A DNA stretch of 32,942 nt. Origin: an uncultured Candidatus Actinomarina sp. Lineage in GTDB: Bacteria > Actinomycetota > Acidimicrobiia > Actinomarinales > Actinomarinaceae. The stretch covers positions 88,521-121,462 of the forward strand of contig CACHJT010000003.1 of the NCBI GenBank assembly GCA_902580215.1, in the 5' to 3' direction. A model generated the notes under the pieces. That model saw only the letters and a program-made list of their open reading frames with translations, was not told the DNA's origin and searched no databases. Positions 25,101-32,903 of the stretch are shown here, piece after piece; position 1 is the first letter of the stretch; every line of letters begins with the position of its first letter. Position numbers and translations under genes: made by a program.

Positions 25101-28100
25101 TCACAGTCACTAGGTAGTTGTTCAGGTGGAGCACAAACCTCAACGCTTACAGTGACTAATACATCAGGATCAACTGCTTATCTTAAAGTTGAATACTCTA
25201 CAGATGGAGGTTCTAGCTACTCAACTGCAGAAGCAAATTACACATTGTCTAATGGTCAGGGTGCATTGATCACCCAATCAGTCTCGGATGGAAGTACAAT
25301 AATTTGGAGAGTTACTTCCTCAGACACATCTGGTGATTTTACTGGATTATCATCCTCAACAACATCTGAGAGTTCTACAGTGGACTGTCCACAGCCTGTA
25401 ACAGTTTCAAGTTCACAATCACTTGGTAGTTGTTCTGGTGGTGCGGCGACATCAACGTTTACAGTTACCAACTTTTCAGGCTCAACTGCATATGTGAAAG
25501 TTGAATACTCTACAGATGGAGGTTCTAGCTACTCAACTAAAAGTTCTAACTACACCATAGTTAATGGAGTCGGTGTTAACTTTACACAATCTGTATCTCA
25601 CGGCTCAGCAATTACTTGGAGAATTACTTCTTCTGATACCTCTAATACCTTTACAGGATTGACTGCATCTACTGTAGCAAGTGGTACAGTAGATTGTCCT
25701 GTGATTGATGTAAGCGGATCTCAATCACTCGGTAGTTGTTCAAGTGGATCAGCAACTTCAACTTTAACTTTATCTAACTCTAACTCTGCCAATACAACAG
25801 CATACTTCTTAGTTGAGTACTCTGTTGATGGAGGCTCAAACTGGACTCAGAAAGCAGCGAACCAGTCTGTTGCAAAAAATGGATCTGAAACACTGACTCA
25901 ATCCGTCTCACATGGTGCAGCAATTACCTGGAGATATAAGTCATCTACATCATCTGGATCTTTTTCAGGAGACTATACAACTCTTTCAGCAAGCTCTACA
26001 GTTGATTGTCCAATTATTGATCCTTCAGTGTCTGCCTCTAGAGGTTCATGTTCTGGTGGATCAAAGCCATACTTCCTTAATATGGCAAACTCAGACTCAG
26101 CCAATACAACAGCATATTTCTTTGCTGAGTATTCACTTGATGAAGGCTCCAGTTGGTCAACACTGGTAGCTAATCAGTCTGTAGCACCTAATAGTTCTGA
26201 ATCAGCATCTGTAGACGTTCCACATGGGCAAAGAGTTAGATGGCGTTATAAGACCTCTACAACTTCTAATTCATTTACTGGAGGTTACTCTTACTGGGGT
26301 CCAAGTTTTGTAGCTGACTGTCCAACAATAGATGTAAGTGTTTCACCAACCCTTGGAGGATGTTCAAGCGGAGCTGCAACATCAAGTTTTGCAATTACTA
26401 ACTCGTCTTCTGCTACAACAACAGCATACGTAAAAGTCGAGTATAAGATTGATAGCGGTTCTTGGGTCACCAAAGCCGCTAATCAGTCGGTTGGCATTAA
26501 TAGTACGGAAACGCTGACTCAAAGTGTGCCCGTTGGTTCAACTATCACTTGGAGATATGAGACATCTACGACAAGCGCAACATTTACTGGAACACCTACA
26601 GCTACAGGCAGTGCAAGTTCAGCGGTTAGTTGTAATATTACAACCTCTGCATCTCAAGCTTTATCTGGAAGTTGTACTGGTGCTTCTAAAACATCAACAT
26701 TGTCAATTTCAAATAGTGGTTCATCACAAGCTACAGCCTACTTCTTGATTGAATATTCACTAGACGGTGGATCAAACTGGACAGAAAAAGAAGCCAGCAA
26801 ATCTCTAACAGCAGGTGGTTCAGACACAGTGACACAGAGTGTAAATAATGGTTCTACAATAATTTGGAGATATAAAACTTCAACAATTTCTGGTACTTTT
26901 TCAGGAAGCTATACAACCCTCTCTGCAAGCGATAGTGTATCCTGTACTACACCAGCAGTCTCTGCAAGTCATGGAACCTGCTCTAGTGGTGGTGCACCGA
27001 TTAATGTTTTATTAGACAACACAGGACAAGGTTCTTCTAATTACTTTAAAGTTCAGTACTCTACTGATAATTCAACATGGACTGATGGAATTGGAGGTTC
27101 TCATGTTGAAGTAGGTGCAGATTCAACCTCAACTGTAAGCCTCTCTGGCTCATCCTTTGCTAATGACACTACAGTTTATATTCGTTATCAGACTTCCTCT
27201 AGTACAGACTTCTCATCTGCTTCGACTACAAACTTGAGCAGTATTGAGATTGACTGTCCTGTACTGAATGCCAGTGCTACAGCTGCTGCTGGTAGTTGTT
27301 CTGCTGGAAGTGCAGCAATCCCAATTACACTTAACAACTCAAGCTCTACAGCAGCAGGAACATTTACTATTAGTTACTCAACTGACGGGGGATCAAACTA
27401 CACAACATTAAGCACAACAACAGTAGCAGCAGGTCAGACTGATAGTTCATCACTCTCAGTACCAGCACAGAGTCATGGAACTTCAGTAATTATAAAATAT
27501 ACTGTTACAAATACATCTGAGGGATTAAGTCAATCAGAGGTAACCCTATCGACTATAACCATTGACTGCCCTGTAATTGCAGTTACTGCGACCCACGCAA
27601 GTAATGGTTGTAAAAATAATGGTACGAGCCAAGGTGGCTCTATGGGTAAAATGAAACTTAACATAGACAATAGCGGTAGCAATGTTGCAGTTACAGTATT
27701 GATACAAAAAAGGGTCACAAATGCTCTTTCAGGAAATGTAGGTGACTGGGAGTATTTTAGTGCTGGTGGTGGTACCGATGGAACTTCAATTAATGCTGGA
27801 GTTGCTGATACTCAATTTAATTTTAATTCTGGTGCTGCAAACGGTACAGGTCGTGAACATAGATATTCAGTTGATGGTGGTAGCACATGGACAGAGATTG
27901 GTTCAAAACTTACTATTTCATGTGCAAGTGTTTCAACATCACTTGGAGCATGTTCAGATTCTCAGACTCAGACACCATCTATTACTTTAAATAGCGGTTC
28001 AGACTCTACTGTTTCTGTATTTTACAGAGTTGAGTACTCAACTGATGGTGGTTCAAACTGGACTGAATTAAAGAACGATGAAGAAGTTCCAGCTAATTCC

Positions 28101-30815
28101 TCGGAGACTTACTCTGCCCCTGCGCTTGCAGATGGAGAGAGCATTCAATGGAGGTATAGTTCTAGAAAACCAAGTGGATCACATGATAGTAATACTTGGG
28201 TAACTGAAGATACAGACATTCCGGGTGTTGATCCTACTCTTTCATACACTGCAAGCTGTGTAGTAACAACAACTACTACTACTACAACAACAACTACTAC
28301 TACAACAACTACTACTACAACAACAACAACTACTACTACTACAACAACAACTACTACTACTACAACATTACCTACAACCACTACGACAATATTTGAACCA
28401 ATTTTCAAACCTCAAATTATTAATAATGGTCAATGTAGTAGTGATGGAAGTGCTTCGTTTGGACTTTCCGCACTCAATGGTCAGTCAAATGTTGGAATGA
28501 CCTTAAGAATAAAAATCTTTATTAACAAATCAAAAGCTTTAGACAGGACATACAACCTTAACGGTGGAGAAAATATTTATATCTCTACTCTTACTAACGT
28601 GCCCGAAGGCTCAACCTATAGAATACGATTTATAGTTAGAGATAACTTGACTGGTCAGAAATCCAAGGGTGGATTTCGAAAAACAGTTGATTGTATTGAT
28701 GAACCAGTACCAACAACTACAACAACAGTGCCAGTCATTCAAATAATTAACCCTTCTGTTTCCAATACACGAGATGAATGTTCAGGAGGTGCAAAACTCA
28801 TACATTTCAATATGGCAAACTCAGACTCTTCAAACGCGAATGCTTATTTCTTAGCTGAGTATTCCCTAGATGGTGGAGAAAACTGGTCAACACTCGTTTC
28901 TAATCAATCTGTTGCACCAGGTACCTCAGAAAGGGGATCTGTAAATGTTCCAAGCGGACAAAACGTTAGATGGAGATACAAAACCTCTACAACGTCAAAT
29001 TCTTTTTCAGGAGGTTGGAAACGTTGGGGTCCAAGCTTTACAGTTGATTGTCCAACAACTGGTCCTTTAAATACAACAACAACTACAACTGGTCCTTTAA
29101 ATACAACAACAACTACAACTGGTCCTTCAAATACAACAACAACTACAACTGGTCCTACAACAACTAGTACAACATTACCAACAACGACGACTACTACAAC
29201 ACTTCCTGGCGAATGTATTCAGACCCTTTTCAGAGGATTCTCCTTGCAGAATTTTGCTGATTGTATTGATGCTATAACCGGTACTACGACTACAACTACA
29301 TCTACAACAATCCCAACAGATCCAGACACAACAGATCCAGACACAACAGATCCAGACACAACAGATCCAGATACAACAGATCCAGATACAACAGATCCAA
29401 CTGGCATACCAACAACATCTGAAGAAGATGATTTCTGTGAAGACTTAATTTTAGAAGAAGGTGATATATGTGACGGCCCACTAACAGATGATGAGGGTAA
29501 TGACTTTTTTGAGTGGGATGAATATGATGAAGATGTTTACTTAACCGATGGAAGTTATAAAGTTCAATACCTTTACACAGAAGACAGCATGAAACTTGCT
29601 GCTACTGGCATCAACTTAAGCAATATGGTTATTTCTAGTATTCTTGTACTTCTCTCAGGTATTTTCTTTTTTACAAAAACTCGAAAAAGAAAACTTCTTT
29701 CAGAAATAAGAACTGTAGATTCAAAAGATTTAGATAGTGTCTACAAAAATCTATATAAGTTAAAAAAACAAATAGAAAAGATATTTAAAGAAGAAGTGAG
29801 AGTAAACATTAATTTAGACTTAATTAACCCATATGGTGTTGTTCAAGATCAAGTTTCTGACAGAATTAATAACATTAATAGTATCGCTGCAGAACTAGAT
29901 TATACAAAAGTAGCTGTTATTAATTTGGTAAGGCAATTTAATGACTTAGAAGAAAAATTAACTAAAGAGATTTTACTTGAGCGTATTGAGCTTATCTCTT
30001 CAGGTATGTTCAAAATTATTTTCACAGGTCAAAAAATCACAACACCGATTGAAGATAGTTATGTGAAAGTTAAGAAGTTATCTAAAAAAAGAGTTAGAAT
30101 ACCAAAAACATACTCAGCAAAATACACTCGACTCTCTCTTGGCTTTTCAAGTATTTTAATCATTGCAGGATTAGGAATAGGCATATATGCAATGCAACAA
30201 GTATATTTTACAGACATAAAATATCAGGCTTCACAACAAGCCCTTGAGCAGGTCTATACAGCTGCTGATGATGATGTCGAAATATCTAGAACACAACAGC
30301 CAAAAATTAATGAAAGGCTCCTATCTATTTTTAATGATGTTCCAGTATTTGAATCACTAAGCGATACATTGTTAGACAATATTAATGCAAATGCTGTAGA
30401 TTACTCTCCAGATGTATTTGGACAATTGGAGATAGCATCAATTAATTTAAGTCAATTTATAGTTTCAGGAACTGATGAACAAAGTCTCGAATTTGGACCT
30501 GGACATTATATGCAAACCGCACTTCCCGGTACTGGTGGAAATGTTGGAATTGCTGGACACAGGACAACATTTGGGGCACCATTTGCAAAGTTGGATCAAG
30601 TACAAATAGGGGATGAGTTAATACTTACAGTCGATTCTAAAAAATTCCACTATGTAGTTGATGAAGTAAGGATCGTTGAAGCAATTGGTGGTGAGTATGT
30701 TCTCTATAATCGTGGTGATGACAGATTAACATTGACAACTTGTCATCCACGGTACTCAGCAAAACAAAGACTTGTTGTTACAGGAATTTTAACCAGAATA
30801 GAAGCAGCTAATTAG
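22143..30815 (+). CDS. Giant self-contained surface protein: repeat adhesin with LAATG sorting signal fused to a class E-like sortase
   Basis: 2,890 residues in one open frame. Order: signal peptide with long basic start (hydrophobic about 31-48, cleavage near AVAA 55-58); a propeller-like N domain (about 59-340); 16 modules of about 100 residues (342-2039), each with a GSC near its start and DCP at its end; a 34-Thr run (2042-2075); module 17 and module 18; GPLNTTTTTT and TDPDT repeats; an acidic patch; LAATG (2485-2489), hydrophobic 2492-2511 and KTRKRK, i.e. a wall-sorting signal; a cytoplasmic helical region (about 2518-2655); a second membrane helix (about 2664-2690); and a sortase domain with His2806 (GHRTTFGAPF), Cys2867 (LTLTTCHPRYS) and Arg2876. 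Class E sortases of Actinobacteria prefer LAxTG, so substrate signal and enzyme match. Topology is consistent: adhesin out, middle in, sortase out. Self-sorting is inferred. Confidence 0.9.
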   Translation: MLNKLFSNAYARMRYVRFSDMRPFLIKVFNVSMSFMMIFTLAFVTIETIAPEPAVAASWDCLDSSGRPIAFQTKYDSGDLNVIRYNFSTNTESTTTFSGSGFSGSGEINASFMDLDGNLYVQRKTSNSNGVNSRLYLVNPTGSPTLVDSSSAGEDLNAATFFVDNGYEYAISGRGHFAGPGSYVRFSSDTSLAADKLYSLGDTNTSGGSIKRSKAKDFTWIRDNSNFPTMFNGQKPNFIGIDGGNQRIYVSSYTITNQGASNEAIEIETQSYSISIPSNDRSDFGAIYGFGSDQIYALNNATGNVYKVNISGSGYSISDTGDDGATTSNNDGAACHAGDPTVTFNPSVTATQGSCDGSNREIDVTLNNSSSNVASNFVVTYTVNGGSAQSLTSGTSVSSSSNNTSLSVPGQANGAAVVISWYAENTANNLREPNTGTTALSSITIDASGCSSSPTAVAITASTSLGSCSGGSATSPFNFANSSGSTAYVTVEYSTDGGSSWSVHPQAQANTSNDLVIGSGTSPGQLSSISVPHGSAITWRYKSTDTEGDWTGISYVTLSATSTVNCPTTTFTTSTSAGSCSAGSSTPTISVTNTGNSTGYYDVQWSTDNSTWTTLQDGNAISSGGTETYAVSSAQTHGTTVYFQVRSGASNPSSGSYTAATAVTVNCPVIDVSASQALGSCSAGAKTSTLTLNNSSSATVTAYVLVEYSVDGGSNWTQKAANQSVGVNSTETLTQSVSDGAAIIWRYKTSTTSGSFSGSYTTLSASSTVDCPYIDPSVSQSLGSCSGGSATSTLTIANSGSANTTAYFWIRYKIDSGNWVNVNTNQSVAVGGSTTFTQSVPDGSTITWSYLTSSTSDTFSGGGTEVASSEVDCLYIDPSASQSLGGSCSGGAQTSTLTLANSSSANTTAYFLVEYSVDGGSNWTQKAANQSVAQNGSATLTQSVADGAAITWRYKSSTSSGSFSGDYTTLSASSTVDCPTAVTVSSSQSLGSCSGGAQTSTLTVTNTSGSTAYLKVEYSTDGGSSYSTAEANYTLSNGQGALITQSVSDGSTIIWRVTSSDTSGDFTGLSSSTTSESSTVDCPQPVTVSSSQSLGSCSGGAATSTFTVTNFSGSTAYVKVEYSTDGGSSYSTKSSNYTIVNGVGVNFTQSVSHGSAITWRITSSDTSNTFTGLTASTVASGTVDCPVIDVSGSQSLGSCSSGSATSTLTLSNSNSANTTAYFLVEYSVDGGSNWTQKAANQSVAKNGSETLTQSVSHGAAITWRYKSSTSSGSFSGDYTTLSASSTVDCPIIDPSVSASRGSCSGGSKPYFLNMANSDSANTTAYFFAEYSLDEGSSWSTLVANQSVAPNSSESASVDVPHGQRVRWRYKTSTTSNSFTGGYSYWGPSFVADCPTIDVSVSPTLGGCSSGAATSSFAITNSSSATTTAYVKVEYKIDSGSWVTKAANQSVGINSTETLTQSVPVGSTITWRYETSTTSATFTGTPTATGSASSAVSCNITTSASQALSGSCTGASKTSTLSISNSGSSQATAYFLIEYSLDGGSNWTEKEASKSLTAGGSDTVTQSVNNGSTIIWRYKTSTISGTFSGSYTTLSASDSVSCTTPAVSASHGTCSSGGAPINVLLDNTGQGSSNYFKVQYSTDNSTWTDGIGGSHVEVGADSTSTVSLSGSSFANDTTVYIRYQTSSSTDFSSASTTNLSSIEIDCPVLNASATAAAGSCSAGSAAIPITLNNSSSTAAGTFTISYSTDGGSNYTTLSTTTVAAGQTDSSSLSVPAQSHGTSVIIKYTVTNTSEGLSQSEVTLSTITIDCPVIAVTATHASNGCKNNGTSQGGSMGKMKLNIDNSGSNVAVTVLIQKRVTNALSGNVGDWEYFSAGGGTDGTSINAGVADTQFNFNSGAANGTGREHRYSVDGGSTWTEIGSKLTISCASVSTSLGACSDSQTQTPSITLNSGSDSTVSVFYRVEYSTDGGSNWTELKNDEEVPANSSETYSAPALADGESIQWRYSSRKPSGSHDSNTWVTEDTDIPGVDPTLSYTASCVVTTTTTTTTTTTTTTTTTTTTTTTTTTTTTTTTTTLPTTTTTIFEPIFKPQIINNGQCSSDGSASFGLSALNGQSNVGMTLRIKIFINKSKALDRTYNLNGGENIYISTLTNVPEGSTYRIRFIVRDNLTGQKSKGGFRKTVDCIDEPVPTTTTTVPVIQIINPSVSNTRDECSGGAKLIHFNMANSDSSNANAYFLAEYSLDGGENWSTLVSNQSVAPGTSERGSVNVPSGQNVRWRYKTSTTSNSFSGGWKRWGPSFTVDCPTTGPLNTTTTTTGPLNTTTTTTGPSNTTTTTTGPTTTSTTLPTTTTTTTLPGECIQTLFRGFSLQNFADCIDAITGTTTTTTSTTIPTDPDTTDPDTTDPDTTDPDTTDPDTTDPTGIPTTSEEDDFCEDLILEEGDICDGPLTDDEGNDFFEWDEYDEDVYLTDGSYKVQYLYTEDSMKLAATGINLSNMVISSILVLLSGIFFFTKTRKRKLLSEIRTVDSKDLDSVYKNLYKLKKQIEKIFKEEVRVNINLDLINPYGVVQDQVSDRINNINSIAAELDYTKVAVINLVRQFNDLEEKLTKEILLERIELISSGMFKIIFTGQKITTPIEDSYVKVKKLSKKRVRIPKTYSAKYTRLSLGFSSILIIAGLGIGIYAMQQVYFTDIKYQASQQALEQVYTAADDDVEISRTQQPKINERLLSIFNDVPVFESLSDTLLDNINANAVDYSPDVFGQLEIASINLSQFIVSGTDEQSLEFGPGHYMQTALPGTGGNVGIAGHRTTFGAPFAKLDQVQIGDELILTVDSKKFHYVVDEVRIVEAIGGEYVLYNRGDDRLTLTTCHPRYSAKQRLVVTGILTRIEAAN
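23166..28259 (+). repeat. Array of 16 Ig-like Cys-paired modules
   Basis: In-frame repeats of about 95-110 residues. The typical module reads: SQSLGSCSGG, TSTLTxxNSxSANTTAY, FLVEYSVDGGSNWTQ, ANQSV, TLTQSV, GAAITWRYK, SGSFSG, STVDCP. Each carries one Cys near the start and one at the end, suited to a disulfide closing a beta sandwich. Modules at 24147-24458, 24765-25079 and 25701-26012 are nearly identical; those at 25080-25391 and 25392-25700 form a second pair. The last modules (about 26940-28259) are the most divergent. Confidence 0.85.
28266..28367 (+). repeat. Poly-threonine (ACA/ACT)34 tract
   Basis: 34 consecutive Thr codons using only ACA and ACT, arranged as alternating runs: 2 ACA, 4 ACT, 3, 3, 2, 3, 4, 4, 3, 4, 2. 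It encodes an extended, possibly glycosylated, stalk between module 16 and module 17 of the giant protein. Confidence 0.9.
28389..29054 (+). repeat. Two further modules after the Thr stalk
   Basis: Module 17 (28389-28694) is divergent but keeps the paired Cys frame. Module 18 (28734-29054) resembles the array module at about 26013-26325: both share NMANSDS, the AEYSLD segment, RWRYKTSTTSNSF and WGPSF. They are joined by a short Thr linker. Confidence 0.7.
29061..29160 (+). repeat. 30-base tandem repeat (GPLNTTTTTT)
   Basis: Three 30-base units begin with GGTCC at 29061, 29091 and 29121, and a fourth partial unit begins at 29151. The first two are identical; the third has one changed codon (GPSN). 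Confidence 0.9.
29319..29400 (+). repeat. 15-base tandem repeat (DPDTT)
   Basis: Units of 15 bases beginning GATCCAGA at 29319, 29334, 29349, 29364 and 29379, with a diverged last copy at 29394. They encode an acidic Asp-Pro-Asp-Thr-Thr spacer close to the sorting signal. Confidence 0.9.
29595..29609 (+). other. LAATG sorting motif coding site
   Basis: Encodes Leu-Ala-Ala-Thr-Gly (residues 2485-2489), followed by a hydrophobic segment and KTRKRK. This is the three-part layout of a cell-wall sorting signal. Cleavage would fall between Thr2488 and Gly2489. Confidence 0.8.
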
Positions 30816-30821
30816 TTTCGT

Positions 30822-30827
30822 TAAAAT
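30822..30827 (+). promoter_or_regulatory. Possible -10 element of the TetR gene
   Basis: TAAAAT with 6 bases to the ATG at 30834. AAGG (30828-30832) could alternatively act as a ribosome binding site for the in-frame ATG at 30843. Confidence 0.35.
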
Positions 30828-30833
30828 AAGGAT

Positions 30834-31466
30834 ATGGAAGCTATGTCAATAGACGGAAGGTCAGTTAGAGCAAAAAACATATACGATGAAGCTCATAGAA
30901 AGCTAGTAAATAGCGCAATTGAGCTGTTTAATGATCCAGATGTTCCAAATGAAAATATAAATATATCTTTGATAGCTAAAAATGCTGGAACATCAGTAGC
31001 CACTGCTTACAACCATTTTCCAAATAATTTAATTGATGTTTTTGGTTCTATCTTCAACATAGGATTTCAAAAAATTGTGGACTCTGTAACAGAATTTAAT
31101 AAAAATAATCCAGATCCCTATGATCAGTTACAAGCCTATGTCACGATACAAACAGATACTGCAGTTGAGTTAGGTAATGCAGTACGTGAAGCATTTTATG
31201 AATTCAGAGAGCTTTTAATTAGCGGAAAATGGATACAGGGTGAGCCGTATTTATTTTTGATGAGTATATGCGTCGAGTACGCTAAAAAAGATAGCGACAT
31301 AGACGCTACCTCACTCGCAGATGACATTTTTGTACTCTGGAATGGATATATTTATTTATGGATGAGGTATAACCCTAATTTTGAAATTTGGTCTAAATTT
31401 ACAGACGAATGGCTTGTTCAACAAATGAGTAAAATCGTTGACAAGGCAATTTTTCTCCAAAAGTAG
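30834..31466 (+). CDS. TetR-family transcription regulator
   Basis: 210 residues, standard TetR size. The N-terminal domain has an initial helix (IYDEAHRKLVNSAIELFND) and a helix-turn-helix at about 43-62 (INISLIAKNAGTSVATAYNHFPNN), the usual place and pattern. The C-terminal helical ligand and dimer domain is not assigned to a subfamily. The second in-frame ATG nine bases on (MSIDGRS) is an alternative start. The gene lies 18 bases after the giant sortase-fusion gene and three bases before the membrane protein gene; it may control this surface cluster, though no clear operator palindrome was found in the short gap. Confidence 0.85.
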   Translation: MEAMSIDGRSVRAKNIYDEAHRKLVNSAIELFNDPDVPNENINISLIAKNAGTSVATAYNHFPNNLIDVFGSIFNIGFQKIVDSVTEFNKNNPDPYDQLQAYVTIQTDTAVELGNAVREAFYEFRELLISGKWIQGEPYLFLMSICVEYAKKDSDIDATSLADDIFVLWNGYIYLWMRYNPNFEIWSKFTDEWLVQQMSKIVDKAIFLQK

Positions 31467-31469
31467 TTA

Positions 31470-32903
31470 ATGAAGAAATTTTTATTAATACTTTTTTTCA
31501 CTTTATTTATCAGTGCTACACCAGATTCAGAAAATCTAAATATAACTATTGAGAGAAAAGAAGAATCCACAATTGTAATTAGTTGGAACGTTTTATATGA
31601 AGAATTCGACACAATTACTCTAAATATATTACATAACGAAAATATAGAGACCTACGATATTCCTATAAGTGAAGGATCTATCGAGTTATGTTGTTATGAA
31701 AATGAGGTAACAGTAACAATAAATGTTAATGTTACAAGAGTAGTTCAACTATCTGAAGAGGATTGTGCAGCGGATAGTTGTATAAGTTTTGAAAGGGAAG
31801 AGTTTCAAAACGAAACATCCATAGCAGCTATCCCAACAACAACTACCAGCACAACAACCACCACTACAACAACAACTACTACTACCATTCCACCTCCACC
31901 CCCAGAAAGTACAAGCTTTCTCAATATAGAAATAACAAATGAATTAATTACTTCTATTCCACTATTTGATGATATTGATTTAACGGATCAAGAAAAAAAT
32001 AGTATTGCATTCATCATGACGACTGTGATAATTGTCTTATTTTATTTAGTACTTTTGCTTCAAGAGTGGTTTAATAAAATTCTCACAGAATATCGTGTTA
32101 AATTTTTTAGAAAAGACAGCGACATATCTAGTAAGTCTAGATTATTAAACTATTTTAAAATTCTCTTTGCTCTAACCATGACAGCATTCTTAATAGGCTA
32201 TGTAGAAGAAGGAGCCTCACTTGTACTTGATTTGGAAAATTTAGCAGTATTTTTAGCAGCTTTTGTGGGACTGGTCTCTGTTACATTTTTCTATGAAGGA
32301 GTAGAGGGGTTAATTGAAAAATTTATATTTAAGCAAAAAGTTAGGTTTAGATGGGCTCCTCAAGCGGTATTTTTTGCGTTAATTTCAACACTAGCTTTTA
32401 TTTACTTCAAGATGCCTATTGGTTTCATTTTTGGATTCATTGCTTCAAGTTACATTCTTAACAAAAGACCAATTGCGAAATTATCACCAAAATTTTACTC
32501 ATCTATAGTTTTGAGTGCTGTTGGGTTTGGATTCTTTTATCTAACTTCACTGCCAGTGATTCTTGACTCTACAGTCTTTACAGCAATAACTGCAATAAGT
32601 TATTTAATGTGCATAGAAGGAGTGTTATTAAAAGCGCTACCGGGTGGGGGAAATGAATTACTAGAGTCATTGAACGATTCAACCGGTCCATACAAAGTCT
32701 TCCCTTTACTTTCATTTTTATTGGGCTTGTGGTTGTTTATTAGAATTTTGATTGTTTCTCCCGATAGTGAATTTTCAAATCTTCAACAAGATTTATTAAG
32801 TATGGGTTCATTTTCATTAACTTTTGGGCTGATACTTGTCGGATATATGCTTTCAATTCTGATTATCGGTTTTTTTATTAAGGTTAAAGGAAAAAATGAA
32901 TAG
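31470..32903 (+). CDS. Polytopic membrane protein with Thr-stalked extracellular domain
   Basis: 477 residues, family not recognised. A signal peptide (about 1-16) precedes a small strand-rich outer domain (20-118) with four cysteines (two adjacent at 74-75, then 99 and 104). A Thr run (123-139) and five prolines (141-145) form a stalk. About eight hydrophobic segments follow, near 179-198, 227-245, 258-275, 297-312, 315-330, 342-362, 370-390 and 408-430, with a last one at 448-470. The middle segments contain FKMPIGFIFGF, loosely like the FGLLP-type membrane proteins; this is only a hint. The protein sits three bases behind the TetR gene and overlaps the next gene by eight bases, so it belongs to the same transcript. 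Its Thr stalk matches the other surface proteins here. Confidence 0.75.
   Translation: MKKFLLILFFTLFISATPDSENLNITIERKEESTIVISWNVLYEEFDTITLNILHNENIETYDIPISEGSIELCCYENEVTVTINVNVTRVVQLSEEDCAADSCISFEREEFQNETSIAAIPTTTTSTTTTTTTTTTTTIPPPPPESTSFLNIEITNELITSIPLFDDIDLTDQEKNSIAFIMTTVIIVLFYLVLLLQEWFNKILTEYRVKFFRKDSDISSKSRLLNYFKILFALTMTAFLIGYVEEGASLVLDLENLAVFLAAFVGLVSVTFFYEGVEGLIEKFIFKQKVRFRWAPQAVFFALISTLAFIYFKMPIGFIFGFIASSYILNKRPIAKLSPKFYSSIVLSAVGFGFFYLTSLPVILDSTVFTAITAISYLMCIEGVLLKALPGGGNELLESLNDSTGPYKVFPLLSFLLGLWLFIRILIVSPDSEFSNLQQDLLSMGSFSLTFGLILVGYMLSILIIGFFIKVKGKNE

Noticed and set aside
24136-26748. Short ORFs in other frames inside the module array
   Set aside because: They recur at matching places in each module as shadows of the repeated sequence and have low-complexity translations.
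23166-28259. Periodic repeats resembling a CRISPR or satellite array
   Set aside because: The units are about 310 bases, in frame, protein-coding and variably diverged; they are protein modules.
28145-28408. Minus-strand ORF with a long poly-Val run
   Set aside because: It is the antisense of the (ACA/ACT) Thr tract.
30522-30536. LPGTG string (residues 2794-2798), which looks like a second, LPxTG-type sorting signal
   Set aside because: It lies inside the sortase domain just before the catalytic GHR motif, where sortases normally have a Pro/Gly-rich turn, and it is not followed by a hydrophobic segment or basic tail.
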